This document shows, one piece after another, positions 50,801 through 62,852 of a DNA stretch of 64,000 nucleotides. A program made the position numbers and the translations under genes. Under the pieces are notes generated by a model. It searched no databases, was not told where the DNA came from, and was given only the letters and a program-made list of their open reading frames with translations. The stretch lies in NCBI GenBank assembly GCA_019009955.1, contig CM032228.1:98150501-98214500 (forward strand). Reading direction: 5' to 3'. Numbering within the stretch: the first letter of the stretch is position 1; the number at the start of each line of letters is the position of its first letter. This stretch comes from Riptortus pedestris (taxonomy: Eukaryota > Arthropoda > Insecta > Hemiptera > Alydidae).

Positions 50801-52070
50801 CTAAACAAATGTTATTAATAGTTGTCATAAAATCAGTACAACTGTTTACCAATCTTATTAACAAGACATAAATTAGGCCAGACAGAAAAAAAACACACTT
50901 AGATGAGTAATAAATATAATAACATTGTGCTCATATTGCTGTTTACTAACCATTCAATATTCACCTAGTGAAGAGTGTTGCGTAATTAGGAATGAAAGTG
51001 TTACGATAAATAAGGACCTAGGCAATTATCTTAGCCGTTAAATGCTTTCTGATGATAATTGTATGTGTTTTACAATTATATGAAATATGTTAGTTTAAGT
51101 TATTGTCGAGTCACTAATTTAAGTAAGAGAATGACCTCAATACGGAAATAAACGGTTCAAAGAATCGTTAATGTTTATTCAAATAAGCAAAGGTGGCTCA
51201 ATATAATATCTTTTCTTTATTCTTCATCAATAAAAATTAATTTGGTATACTAATTCTTCTTAATGAAAATGAAAGAATACATACAGTCATAGAAAAAACT
51301 AATACATTCCCTTTTGAAATATCATTCATAATTATTATTTCATTTGAATAGATCTTCTACAATTTTAATACTACATTTTATTTAAATTTGTTATTCAAAT
51401 TTTGTAGTAAAATCAAACTCGGAGACCGATTATCGTACACAAGTAGCAATCAAAACAGATGGCAACAAGAAACTGTTTTTTGTGAACAAAAAGACTGTTG
51501 ACAATTCATTTGTAAAATGTATTATTAGAATTTAAAAACCAAAGATCTTGTTAAATGTAAGAATAGTTATGCATGGAGAATCGTTTTAGACGGTTTGAAG
51601 TATTTTTTCGGCTTTTAAAAGGAACTCAAAAATTTAAAAGCTTAATGGAAAGCAATATGTAAAATAAATTGCATAAGTTGATCTAAATGGGTGTTTTTTC
51701 ATTAGACCTGAATGGATTAACTTTTGACATTTTAATTTGGAGGGTGAATCTCACAAGAATAAATGTATTTCTGTTCACACTCTTCCTTTTATTTTTGTTT
51801 GACCACTGTCAAAGTCGTACTTGATCGTTTGATGGATTTATATTAAACAGTAAAGCAGACAGTTAATTTTAATGTTCTATACATTTTCTCGATTTCGAAA
51901 ATTAGAGTTATTTTATTTTTAATTTAGTATGCCCCTAATCATCAATTTTTATTTAATGTATCTATCTTGTTCAGCATAAATTTCAAATCTGGTTAAGATT
52001 ATGAAACTAATACTAATCATTATCTGGAAATGAGAAATCTGTTTAGATTAAAAGCCACAGATGACGCAGG
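47848..52070. other. Long AT-rich stretch without recognised genes
   Basis: No known repeat family or protein motif was found in about 4.2 kb. The 84-codon minus-strand frame at 49860-50114 is the longest in its half and has no motif. If the transporter's first exon lies far upstream, this may be intronic. Confidence 0.45.
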
Positions 52071-53012
52071 TTTAGCAGATTTCCCTTAACGGAAACAGCT
52101 ATTGAGATCATACTCATGACGCGATTTTCTAAAAATGTCTTCTAATGTCCATCGATCCTTCTCAAAAACGAGGTCCGTTCAACGTTATATGTATATTTGT
52201 CTGATAATGCTCTAGCTGTCCCAATTTTTATTTTATCGTTACATAAACTCGACATTAAATCGTTTTTTTTTTGTAAAAAGAAAGTTCAAGATCGTCAATG
52301 GCTCAAATCGGACAAGTGGGAGGGGGGGGGGTTAGAGGGGAAGGATTTCGAATATTTTTAATATCTCCGTTATTATGCGTCGGATCGGAAAAGTGTATAG
52401 AACCAATCCTATTCCAAATGTAATGTACTGTAAATATAGCCATATGCATTTATTCTCTATCTTGAACACTGACCGAGATATTGCCATTTTTCAGTTTTCA
52501 GTCTTCAGCAAACCCCCACTCCTACTCATGTCATATAAACAATACTCGGTTATATAATAAACCACTTTATTCGAAGCTTAAATACCAAATATTATTTTCA
52601 AGAGACATGCAAATGTGTTTGGTTGGTCCACCCCCCCTCCCCCATCTTTAGTTCTTGGATTACTAAAATTTGAGTTATTGAGATAACAATTATTCTAATT
52701 CATTATAACTTACAGTACGTTTTCAATTAAATTAATGTTATATTCAGATATATTTCATTAATTATTTTTCCTTCGGCTGAAGAATATGTTTATTTATCGG
52801 TTCAGTGCCGAGAGGTTGGCTGATGCTGTTTAATCACAAATCAGACACTTTCCTTTGGGAGGTTATTAAAATTGACTGAAAGGTTTCTCATTACCGTTTG
52901 TATTTATTCAATTAATAGTAACGGTAGTGTTAAGTATGTAGATTTATCAATTGTAAAACTTCACGTTTGATATCTGCTTAGTTTACGCAGCCCCTGCGAG
53001 ACTGACTTTTTT
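52071..53012 (-). mobile_element. Helitron-like family A, copy 11 (complete, long form)
   Basis: Complete inverted copy of about 942 bp. The plus strand starts TTTAGCAGATTTCCCTTAAC (hairpin with a deletion in one arm) and AGCTATTGAGATCATACTCA. It continues with AAACGAGGTCCGTTCAACGT, a short TA tract, CTCTAGCTGTCCCAATTTTT, a run of nine Gs, TTATGCGTCGGATCGGAAAA, AGCAAACCCCCACTCCTACT and TTAGTTCTTGGATTACTAAA. It ends TTGTAAAACTTCACGTTTGA, GTTTACGCAGCCCCTGCGAG, ACTGACTTTTTT. The extra length over copies 3 and 9 is the second internal part. Confidence 0.88.
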
Positions 53013-53310
53013 CTCTGTTCTCTTTCTTCCTGACATTTTTTTGTGCTCAATTACGCTCAAAAATGTATTTCTAAGGTGAGGAATACTTATGAGTGTTATA
53101 TTTGGCCAATTTATTTCTTTATTTTCTTTGAGGTCTCAGTTTTCCTTCATACGGTCAATTACGTAAAAACGTTTCAGAAATCCAACAATAGAACATAAAT
53201 AACTGGCTGATTGCGCCAGAGAAAGGAAGTAAATAGACTTTCTTGAACAGAAATAAATGATTTGAGTTGAATAGTCTCCAATTAAATATATGAAGGGGAA
53301 CATCCTGTTC

Positions 53311-53450
53311 TTTATAAAAGCGGAGCGAGGAGAGGAAGCGGTAAAGAAAATAGCGAGGAGGTAGCTACCCCGAGGAGGGCGGCGAAGCTTCAAAGCAAGT
53401 CTGCGGTACTTTTCCACTCGGCTCGGCCGCCACATCCCAGCAGGTTTTAT
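53311..53450. promoter_or_regulatory. GC-rich, CpG-containing island with TATA-like motif
   Basis: In DNA that is otherwise strongly AT-rich, this 140-bp stretch is GC-rich and holds about ten CpGs (GCGGAGCGAGGAGAGG, GAGGGCGGCGAAG, CTCGGCTCGGCCGCC). At its edge CTTTATAAAAGCGG contains TATAAAAG on plus and TATAAAG on minus, so a core promoter in either direction is conceivable. A minus-strand promoter here would be about 8 kb upstream of the transporter exon. A 108-codon minus-strand frame spans the island but shows no motif. The promoter role is inference only. Confidence 0.25.
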
Positions 53451-53654
53451 CTTACACTTCATCTACTTTCTACAAACTGTCTCAAGTAATTGCTATTCTC
53501 TCCAACTGCCCCCCCCCCCACAATAATGAAGTCGATTTGAACATTACTCCATACTCCATCGTTTTTTGTTTTAGTTTCAAGTCGCTCTAGTCAAATTGAC
53601 CTAGAAAACAAGTTGAACTGTCAAACGTGTAAATTGCCACTTTCGACTAGAGAA

Positions 53655-54044
53655 AAGAAAGTCCGCCAGGCAGGGGCTGCGTTGACAAAGCAGATTTCCC
53701 ACATCCATCACGTATTTTCTTTTATCTCAAAACGTAAAACATCAATGAGAACAATAATAGGCATATAGGCTTCAAATAAAGTCATAATATAACAGCTTAA
53801 TATTAATATGAAATGAGGTTTACTGAAGACCCAAAACTAAAAAAGTACAAATATCTCGGTTAATAATCAATATAGTGAAAAACGTACATAACAACATTTA
53901 TGGGGCATTACATTTTCATTAAGATTGGTTCTATACAATTTTTCGATCCGACGCATAATAACGAAGATATTAAGAATTTTCGAAATCCTTCCCTCTACAC
54001 CCTTCTCCCTCCCCAGTCCGATTTCAGCCGTTAACGAACTTGAC

Positions 54045-54098
<54 letters not shown>

Positions 54099-54194
54099 CG
54101 TTTAAATATCGACTTTGGTAACGTTTAAAAAGAATGTTCGACCGCTAGAGTGTAATCAGATCATCTATCTATCTACCTATTATATATATATATA
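53655..54194 (+). mobile_element. Helitron-like family A, copy 12 (hairpin end missing)
   Basis: Begins AAGAAAGTCCGCCAGGCAGG, GGCTGCGTTGACAAAGCAGA, TTTCCCAC. Then it has GAGGTTTACTGAAGACCCAA, AAATATCTCGGTTAATAATC, ATCCGACGCATAATAACG, CCGTTAACGAACTTGACC and a (TA)n tract (54047-54098) that here interrupts the block before GTTTAAATATCGA. It ends after GACCGCTAGAGTGTAATCAG in a (TATC)/(TA) tract, without the CATTTTCGTCATC block and hairpin. Confidence 0.8.
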
Positions 54195-54750
54195 CTTAAA
54201 ATAAGTAAATTTACTTAAAAGTGTATTCAAAATATAAAATTCAAAAATATCTTAAGTATTTTAGTTTTATCGAAAAATGTATTTATAGATTATTTTAGGT
54301 TTAAAGAAAAAAATGAATTTAAAGTATGGAAAATGTTTATTCTTCTTTTATTATATTGTAATAATTACTAAGAATAATTTTACACGGCTTGTATTGATAT
54401 ACATTTGGTGTTGCGTATAAGTTTACTTGAAGAGCATATGGTTTTCTCCCTAATTAAGGTTTGGCTTGTGTAGTTAAGGAGATAGAGGGAAGTTAGTTGT
54501 TATAGCAGAGTTGTTATTCCTACCCTCAGGCACTTCATCGAATTTGTTCTTACAAAATAATTTATGTAGGAATTGTTAATAGGGGTAATTTAAATAATAC
54601 CGGAGAGGTATAATGTGAAAGAACATACAGTTCAGATGGTTACAGGAACCAGGTGTTTCTATGCCCTTGCAAAAAGTCCTCCAACTTTAAAGTCTTTACA
54701 GGAAGGAAGAGGGGTGCTATTTAAAAGGCAAATACAATTTGTATGAACTC

Positions 54751-54803
<53 letters not shown>

Positions 54804-57383
54804 TGGCAGTGAAATGAAAAAGCGCCACATCCTTCCTGGTAATGGGCAAAATTAGGGATTTATTGATTAACCTGATAGTATCAGTGCCACCAAGAAAGAT
54901 AGACAGTGGTGACACGTGCAAGAAAGGCTGCCTAAAAGAATAGCACCCTAGTCTCATATATATGAATGTAACACTTAGCTCCTTATCGCTGAAATAAACT
55001 TTTTTTATGTATTCCATCTCTGCATCTAATATTAAGCCATATGACATATGACCAACCTCATTGTGTGTTTAAAAAAATTTGTATCTTCAGTACCAAGTGA
55101 AAGACTGGTTCCAACAATTGATAACCCTATTTGCGAAAGCCAATTCACTAAATTCTGAGTAAGACGTTTGTTTATGGTAGCTATGTCAAGGCACAGATTT
55201 GATTTAATTCTGTTTCAAAGCTCGTTTATTAAATTAATATTGGTACCTAAGAAAGCAAGAAATATACTGATCACATCCTGACCAAGCTAGATAACTTTAC
55301 CGTTATATATTCCACAACAATAAACCAGATTAGTATCTATTCGCTAGAAGCAATAAATATATGATTTGTATTTGGCAAACTTCGTCTTAGCTGGTATAAA
55401 AATGGAATGGATGAGAATATATTTATTATGACTATAAACCGTGTTTTATATTTTCATTTAGATTTACTGAACATGTTGAGTATATTCGCGAGTGTGTGTG
55501 GAAAACAGCTTATTCTTGCAACTACTTCAGGCATTTGCTGTCTTATCTCATTTCATTTATTTCACAGCTCAATGGTTTTGCTTCTACTCTCTCTAGATTA
55601 TCAGGTTATCAGACAGCCTAGCAGCATAAAGCAAAAACAATGGTACACTGGAAAAACGTTTACAATTATAAATGCGATTTCATTTGTTCGGATTCAGAAG
55701 TTATAATTGGACACCTTTTGTTATATATAACATCCTTCATCTATTGTTAAGCCATCTGATACTTACTTGTCAAAGTTTTTGAAGTAATCCACTTTATTCA
55801 AAATTCCTGAGGTAGTTACAAATCTCAAAAATCTAAGTCAAAATGCGGCCACGAGCAAATGATCTATTCAGTTAGTTTATAGTGCTTGGCTGCCACTCCA
55901 TTGTACATCAATGTAAGAGGTAAAATGTCAACGACAGAACTGCTCGGTAGGTTGAGGTAGAAGTTTGCTGGAGCCGGGGCTTAATTCAATTCTGGCACAA
56001 TTTATCATGGCAATGACGTGGCTCAGAGATGAGGCTTTGTTCGTAAATTCGCCGAACCACTATTCTGCGAGGGTGGGAAAGTCTACCACAATATAGCCCA
56101 CTTTCTTGCTTGTTCCGCCGGCGGGAGCAGCTCTCCCAGAATGATGGATTCTTCTGTAAAGCTAGGAAGTTTTTTACCCCTGTAGAGTACCCCCCCCCCC
56201 CAAAAAAAAGTATATATTCCGCAAAATTATTGAAAAAATATATACTTACTATCGTTTTTTTTTAAAAAAATGTTATCTTCCATAAAGCATGTAAAAATAT
56301 GAAACCAAATAATACATTAATCATACATATTTCACTAAGCGATGGAATACATTTTTTGAATAGCTGTCGAGGCTCCCCAAGTCCCCTGAAGACCTCCAAC
56401 CACCTCAGTTTCGACTAGCTTCTCCTCCTGATTCCACCTCTTGTATCATAAAACTATTAACTATATAAACTATAAGACGCTCTTGGTTTCCAGTCTCTTT
56501 TTTCATTGCGGTCATACGAATCCTTCAATTCCATCCGATTCTACATCTGCCTGGTTTTTCTTTTTTGCCAGAAAATCTTAGGGTTCATCGCTTTCAAACC
56601 AGACAGGTTTGCCTGTTTCCCTGGTCAGAGTGCACTTTGTCGTTAATGACTGGTGCTCTGATAACCTTTTTTGTATATTAGCACCATGCTTTTCTACAGG
56701 TCCTTTTAAATCGGTTACTGCTGAGCATAGTATAATCGCTTACTGCTTCCAAGTATTGTGCTTTTCGACACGACTCCTCCCCAAAATGAAATAATATGTC
56801 TGTTCCCAAATCGAAAAGCCACCAAGAGTCTAAAGGACTTCATAGCCTTAATTATTCTTAGCCCCAGATCAAGTGCTGTCCGCGCAAACTATTTCTAACA
56901 ACGATCAACACATCATCACCTTACTTCATGTTTGCCTATAGTATATGACACACGGGAAGTTTTCCTTATTTGTTTGCAGAAACATAAACTTTGTTGACAC
57001 TCGTTAAGTGGCAATTACTTTTAGAAGTGGGCTACATTTCTACAAAGAGAGATACTCCTGAAAAGTCTGAAGTGCCTTTTTACCCGATCAGAGAAAGTTG
57101 CCAGTCAGCTGAACGGAGAGCGGCTCGTCCTATATTTCATCTAACGGTGTGCAAGTAGATTGCAGCTTCACGGGCAGATTCTCTCTCCAGCCTCCAGGCC
57201 ATTCCTCACATAATGCAATTGCATCCAGCTTTATTGTTCGTTTAATTATGAAAAAACTACATATCTGGCATCATTTGTTTTCTGTTAGCTAAAAAACCAA
57301 CGAAAATTAAATGTATATTGGGCAGGTGACACATTTTGGAAAATATTTGTGTGCGAGTAGGCACTAGAGTGTAACAAAATTTA
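54195..57383. other. Mixed intergenic or intronic DNA
   Basis: 55.9-57.2 kb is less AT-rich than average but gives no frame with known motifs. The 99-codon frame at 55407-55706 is hydrophobic in the middle but unrecognised. A long T-run is listed separately. Confidence 0.4.
54754..54802. repeat. 49-base T homopolymer
   Basis: On the minus strand this is a 49-base A-run following AAATGAAAAAGCGCCACATC on the plus side. It could be the tail of a retrotransposed transcript, though no target duplication was seen beside it. Its true length may be affected by sequencing. Confidence 0.95.
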
Positions 57384-58222
57384 TAAATTTCCCTCAAGCT
57401 ATTGAGGTTGTACGAGTACAAATGAAATTTCGAAACATTTCCTTTAATGTCCATTGAGCCTATCTAGGAGATGACAAAAATGAGGTCCATTCAAAATTTT
57501 ATATATATAATTGTAACCTTTGTCTGAACATTGTTTTTTTTTCTCGAAATTTCAAGATACTTTTTCGATTCACATGCCATGGACACAATATCTGCAATTT
57601 GTTTCTTTGTGTTGGTTTATTTGTTTGTTTGTTACCTTTTCACGCCTAAACTACTGAACCGAATTTTATGAAACTTGGAAGTACATTACTACTAACCTAA
57701 CTTAGACTATAGGCTATACTAATATTCTCTGAGAAGTGGGGGTAGCGGTCGAATTTTTTTTTAAGTTAATGGTTACCAAACTGGATATTTAAACATTATA
57801 TGTAAGGATAAAGATCAAGCTCTTTAACGGCTGAAATCGGACTGGTGGTAGGGAGGGGGGGGGAGGTGGCGTTTAAGGGGAATTATGAAAATTCTTAATA
57901 TCTCCGTTATTATACGTTGGATCAAAAAGTGCATATACAAATCGCATTGCAAATTAAATGACCTATAAATGATGTTATATACGTTTTTTCACTATCTTGA
58001 TTATTAACCGAGATATTTGCATTTTTTATTTTTCGGCCTTGATTGAACTCCCCACTCCTACTCATGTCATATTAATAAAAAGCTCTTGTATTATGGCTTT
58101 ATTATTACTTTATTTGAAGCTTAAATGCCAATAATTGTTCTCATTGAACTTATACGTTTTAAGATAAATGCAAATGCGGGAAATCAACATACTTAATGCA
58201 GCCCCTGCGTGAAGGACTTTTT
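57384..58222 (-). mobile_element. Helitron-like family A, copy 13, with a nested family B fragment
   Basis: The plus strand begins AAATTTCCCTCAAGCTATTG (hairpin shortened), then CTAGGAGATGACAAAAATGA and GGTCCATTCAAAATTTTATA. After the nested insert it resumes with AGCGGTCGAATTTTTTTTTA, CTGAAATCGGACTGGTGG, TATTATACGTTGGATCAAAA and AACCGAGATATTTGCATTTT. It ends GCAGCCCCTGCGTGAAGGAC, TTTTTA. Confidence 0.8.
57509..57733 (+). mobile_element. Helitron family B, 5' fragment inside family A
   Basis: Carries the family B start (TTGTAACCTTTGTCTGAACA), the GTTT tract, TTACCTTTTCACGCCTAAAC and GAACCGAATTTTATGAAACT, up to AGAAGTGGGGGT. It stops before the 298-bp repeated units. It lies at the TA-tract position of the host element. 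Confidence 0.8.
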
Positions 58223-59150
58223 ATCAGAATGAAGCCTGTAATAAAATCATCCATACTTAGAAAATTATACCTGTATTTAAAATACTATTCTGTACAAAAA
58301 ACAGATTTGTAGTTTGTTTTTGCAAAAGTACTAAAAAAAAGTTTTATCTCTTCGTGTACCCTAAGCCATTAACATTGGCTTTAATAAACAAAATTAAACA
58401 CTTGTGTTCTTGGTGATGTATAAATCCACTACTATAGTCTAAACTAAAATTAATAACGTTATAGGGATATAGTACGTGGTAAACAGGCCAGCTATAGCTG
58501 GATGAGCTGCAATAATGAACATGACACTCAAGCGGTAGCCTCCCCTTTTTTTTCCCAACAAAAAATACATGTTTATATTTTAATTTTTAATAAAAAGTTT
58601 AATTGTGAAACTTTTACATCCTCTTAAAATAACGATATATTGTAAATGATTTATGATGATGTAACGGTTTAATGTAAATGAAGCAATTGTAGCAATATGG
58701 TTATTTGAGTCAGTGCAGTAATGATAGTGTTGGTGCTGTCACAGTCAGTACGTTGATTCACCATTCCATTGTCAACTAATGTATTTTCGCACATGAACCT
58801 TTTTTATAAATTATTACAATTAATTACTCTGATTACATCCAGCTTAAACGAGACCGGCAATCATCCCCTGCTTTATGGGCAACGTCCAATTATATCTAGA
58901 GTGGCATTGTAAATTAAAATATTTTCAAATAGTTAATATAAGCATTATAATTATTTTAAAAAGGAAAAGTCGTATTACTAGGGTAGACAAGGTCGGACAC
59001 ATTGATAATCCCTATTAATTTAAAAAAAAAAAAAAAAAACTACGATTTAAAACCTGAGTCCATAATTAATATTAATCTATGGTATTTATAAATGATACTT
59101 TCCAAAACAATTACATTTTTACGTGATTAGCTGCTAAAGAATGAAAGGGT
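58223..59150. other. No recognised feature
   Basis: AT-rich DNA with an A-run at about 59022-59039. Confidence 0.45.
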
Positions 59151-59364
59151 AGGGGGTTGAGGTTGGCCATATAAGTTAAGGCAAAGGTCTTATGCACTTA
59201 GTAAGCCTAAATTCGTGGGTTCGATTCCAGCGTGAAGATAGGAATTTATTTAGTGACGTCCTCGCTTACTAATATCCTCAGTCCCACCACAGAAAATGGA
59301 TGGGAACCTGTAAATAGCCGCTCCAATTAGCCACAGTAGCATAAAGTGGGCGTTAACAAATAAC
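59151..59364 (+). mobile_element. SINE family S, copy 5
   Basis: Head AGGGGGTTGAGGTTGGCCAT and the exact B-box-like GGGTTCGATTCCA. Body GGAATTTATTTAGTGACGTC and CTCAGTCCCACCACAG, tail GGGCGTTAACAAATAAC. Of the five copies this one keeps the B box best. Confidence 0.78.
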
Positions 59365-62090
59365 GAAAGAATAGGGGTTCCTCGGGTGCATATAAATTGG
59401 CATTTCATTTTTATGCGCATAGGACCTGGATTTATAAGTTAATAAATATGTAGAATTACACAAGGAAGCAGACTGTAAGGATGTATTTTAGTTACAAAGC
59501 TACAGACGCAAGATACTTGAATCATATCAGGAAAACATCAATTATTTTACCATAAATTAGAATTAAATATTTTATAACAACTTAATATTATTTTATGGAG
59601 CATAAAACCTATTGCAATTTCTGGAATTCATTTTTAATTAATAAATTTGGTAGGGTTAAAATACCAATTACTAATAAAAGGTTTTCGGAAGGGCTTTGTA
59701 TGTAACATAAGACTGAATTCCTCCACTATCCCTTTGTTCAATCATAATAAACTATAATTCACAGCATCATTGTGTGACAAATGAATAACATCCAGTCAGT
59801 TTGAGGTCACACAATTCAAGTTCAGTTCGAGACTCCAGGTCACGTGGCTTTATTATACACCAACCACCGATTTGCCCGCATTTACATGAAACGCGCAGGC
59901 CATCCAAAGGCTTTCTGCATCCCATATTCACAGCAACTTTAACCTGCTCCAATAACCAGTGTCGAAATAATGGCTTATATATCATTTCTGTTATTACTCC
60001 AAATTAATATTAAATTTATGCCCACAACATTATAACTTTGAAGCAAATTAGTAGTTTAGAATATATCTAAAATATGTCAACACCTTCTAAGCCATGTTTT
60101 TTAATCTTCAGTAAACAAACATCTAATTACAACTTCTTAAAAAAACTAAAATCATTCCCAGATTTAACACAAAAAGGCCCTACGTGCCCACGGTTTTATA
60201 CCTAAGGTTGTAGTTCCTGAATATATTAAATTTGAATTTTTCTATCAATATTTCTTTTTAATATTAAAATATGCAATTTATAATGATGCAATTTTAAATT
60301 CTTGAAGTTTACAATTTATACGTTTTTAAATTTATTAAAGAGACCTTTAACCGTCATTCAAGCATGAAGAGTATCTGAGTAACTGCATAAAAGATGAATT
60401 GCACAATTATGTCACTTACAAACACAGCTGGGGAGCCATACTAGGCTCCTTATTTTATTTATTTAACTTCTGTCAAAATCCGCAAGTGGTTAGGATGGGA
60501 TTTAATTTTAGAGCCCATCAGAGGCAAATTACCCTCTTCTAGGTATAATTAAACCCTCCAAATATAAACCACTGTTGTATTTTCTTTTATAAATCTTCCC
60601 ACAGCTTAATTAGGTCGGCTCATGGAAGAATTAATTAATCGTCATTATCAAAAAATAAAGAGAAAAACTCATACAAATGTCGTGATCTAAAAATAAAATA
60701 ATAATGAATTGGATCAAAATTATGTGGTTCTTAAAATAAATGAATGTTCCGGCTTCTTGACATTGACGTTAACATTTAAAACTATGATGATTTATATTTC
60801 GAATGGCATCAAAGTTCCTCACAAGTGAACGAGTGAACTAAGCACATTTCCACGTAATGAATTGACACCGTTAAAAGGAACCGTTAAAATAAAACTATGT
60901 AAAACTATAATTTTTGCGACAAATCCTGGCTTGAGGATGATGAATGTCTAAGGCACGAGTTTAAAAATGTATTATATAGCCTTGTTCGCAAAAACACAAA
61001 TACGTAGGTATTAGTGGCATAATTTGAGATAAAAACGTAGAGAGATGAGTGGAGTAGGTATGGTTTAAAGTTTGTTGTAAATGTTAATTGTCTTCAAGTG
61101 ATTTAACTCTAAATTATTTCTCACTCTAGACGTTTCAAGCCCAATATGACTCCTCTTCCAGAGTTGTACAGAGTATAGAAAGATCCGACCACACGTCTAT
61201 GTCTCAAGTTACGGTAATTCCTTTAACCAGGAATATAAAACATTTTTTTTTGTGGTCTGAGAAACCTTTGCTAATGTGAGCGGGTTTGGGTGAGGAGAAA
61301 ATACAGAATTCTGAATTCTTCAGTCCCTATTCGGAACAACGAAGATATATATATGGGATATGGAGATATATTTGTAGATAGAGGAGACAGAGCTATGGTT
61401 GGGTGGCTGTGATTCACTAGTTGGAAAAGCGGCAGCAATGTTGATTGATTGGCTACCATTCATTCCAATGTCAAGCATTAAGGGCTTTCCAGTGTCGGGG
61501 CAGTTTGGACTCCAACCAAAAGACAATCTATTTTTTTACCCCCCCCCTCCCCAACCAGTAACTGATTGCACGTTACTGTCTCTCTAAAAGGGAGTGAGTT
61601 TACATTGTAAAAGCTACCCTATTCGGACTACCTACAGTTTAGTATCGGAACAATACAAATACAAGAGTCGCAAGTTGGTCGATAATCTACACAGTCATCA
61701 ATTGTGAGCCGTCTTCTCCATTACGGAGCAACCATGAAGGCCGCTTCACTACAGATATCTCTCCAATATGAAAGGAGTTAATGACCCGCCATCATAGAGA
61801 TCCATTAGTCTTAGGTAAGTATTTTATCATTTGCCAATAAATTTTGTATGAATTTGAACTAAGATTAAATTTTGAATTTAACAATTTATAAAAGAAAACA
61901 GGCTTAAATATTTGAATATAGGTAGAGGTAACTTCTAAATAATTTTAAAATGTTTTAAGGTAAATGCCATTTTTAAATACTTTTTAGTAACCCAAAATGT
62001 ATTGATTCATATGTTATTTTAATATTATTCTTCCAATGTAACGCTCGTACTATGCAACTAAACTAAATATAAAGATTTATTATTGTTTAA

Positions 62091-62092
<2 letters not shown>
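59365..62092. other. AT-rich DNA with isolated complex segments
   Basis: Mostly unrecognised. Segments at 59.8-59.95 and 61.4-61.75 kb are less AT-rich. The former has a minus-strand frame listed separately. The latter has short frames on both strands and no motif. Confidence 0.4.
59767..59985 (-). CDS. Unknown cysteine-containing open frame, doubtful
   Basis: Minus-strand frame of 72 codons with CRKPLDGLRVSCKCGQIGG followed by WCIIKPRDLESRTELELCD. Base composition is higher in GC than the flanks, and the cysteine pattern (C-x-C-x5-6-WC) is unusual for chance. No start context, splice sites or domain could be confirmed, and a frame of similar length exists on the opposite strand. Confidence 0.15.
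   Translation of the reverse strand: MIYKPLFRHWLLEQVKVAVNMGCRKPLDGLRVSCKCGQIGGWCIIKPRDLESRTELELCDLKLTGCYSFVTQ

Positions 62093-62159
<67 letters not shown>
62093..62159. repeat. (CT)n(TA)n compound microsatellite
   Basis: About 14 CT repeats followed by about 18 TA repeats. Confidence 0.95.
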
Positions 62160-62162
<3 letters not shown>

Positions 62163-62207
62163 TATTTTATTTACAAATAAATATGAATATACGAGAAATA
62201 TATGAAA

Positions 62208-62852
62208 CTAGCGGACCCGACAGAGGTTGTCCTGCATGATATTTCAAGCGATTAAGACATTAAATTTAATAATATTATGTTTAAAACAAAAGATAATTTA
62301 ATAGCACAAAAACAACTTTTGTTATGTGCACGTTTGCCTAAACACAAATAGAAAATGACATATCGCGAATTTTTTATTCAGGGCTCCCTTATAACCCCCA
62401 CTCCCTACAAAACGAACCTAAAAAAAAATTAATATAGCTTATAATCATGGAAGAATTAATGCTAATTTACATATAGTTTTGTTAAGTTCGGTTCAATCGT
62501 TAGTGCCTAATTAATTTGATGGCTCCCTCTTTAAGTTTTTAGTGTATGTCTCGTTTATACTTTGTTATACAGCAAAAGTGAATTAACAAAAGTTACTCTA
62601 AATAACAAAATAAACAACTTTTATACTCTGCATATTAATAGAAAAACCAACAGGGAACGAAATATCGCTATTTTTAATTTTAGGCCTCCCTTACCCCCTC
62701 CCCCCCTGCTCCATCTGCCGGGCTGATTTATGAATCTAAACCATCTAGGGCGTCACCCAAATGCATACAAAAAAATTCATTCAAAAACGGTCCAGCCGTT
62801 TAGAAGGAGTTCAGTGACATACACACGTACAGTAGAATTATATATATAAAGA
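62208..62852 (-). mobile_element. Non-autonomous Helitron family C, copy 2
   Basis: Collinear with the copy at 25.1 kb. The minus strand begins TCTTTATATATATAATTCTA at 62852, preceded by A, and ends GGGTCCGCTAG at 62208, followed by T. Length is 645 bp against 643 bp in copy 1. The middle contains the same two inverted family-B-like blocks (GGGCTCCCTTATAACCCCCA, AGGCCTCCCTTACCCCCTCC on plus). No ORF. Confidence 0.87.

Noticed and set aside
54721..55047. 108-codon ORF with a lysine run
   Set aside because: The lysines come from the 49-base T/A homopolymer and the remainder has no motif.
55407..55706. 99-codon ORF as a chemoreceptor fragment
   Set aside because: It has hydrophobic stretches only; none of the C-terminal motifs of odorant or gustatory receptors could be seen.
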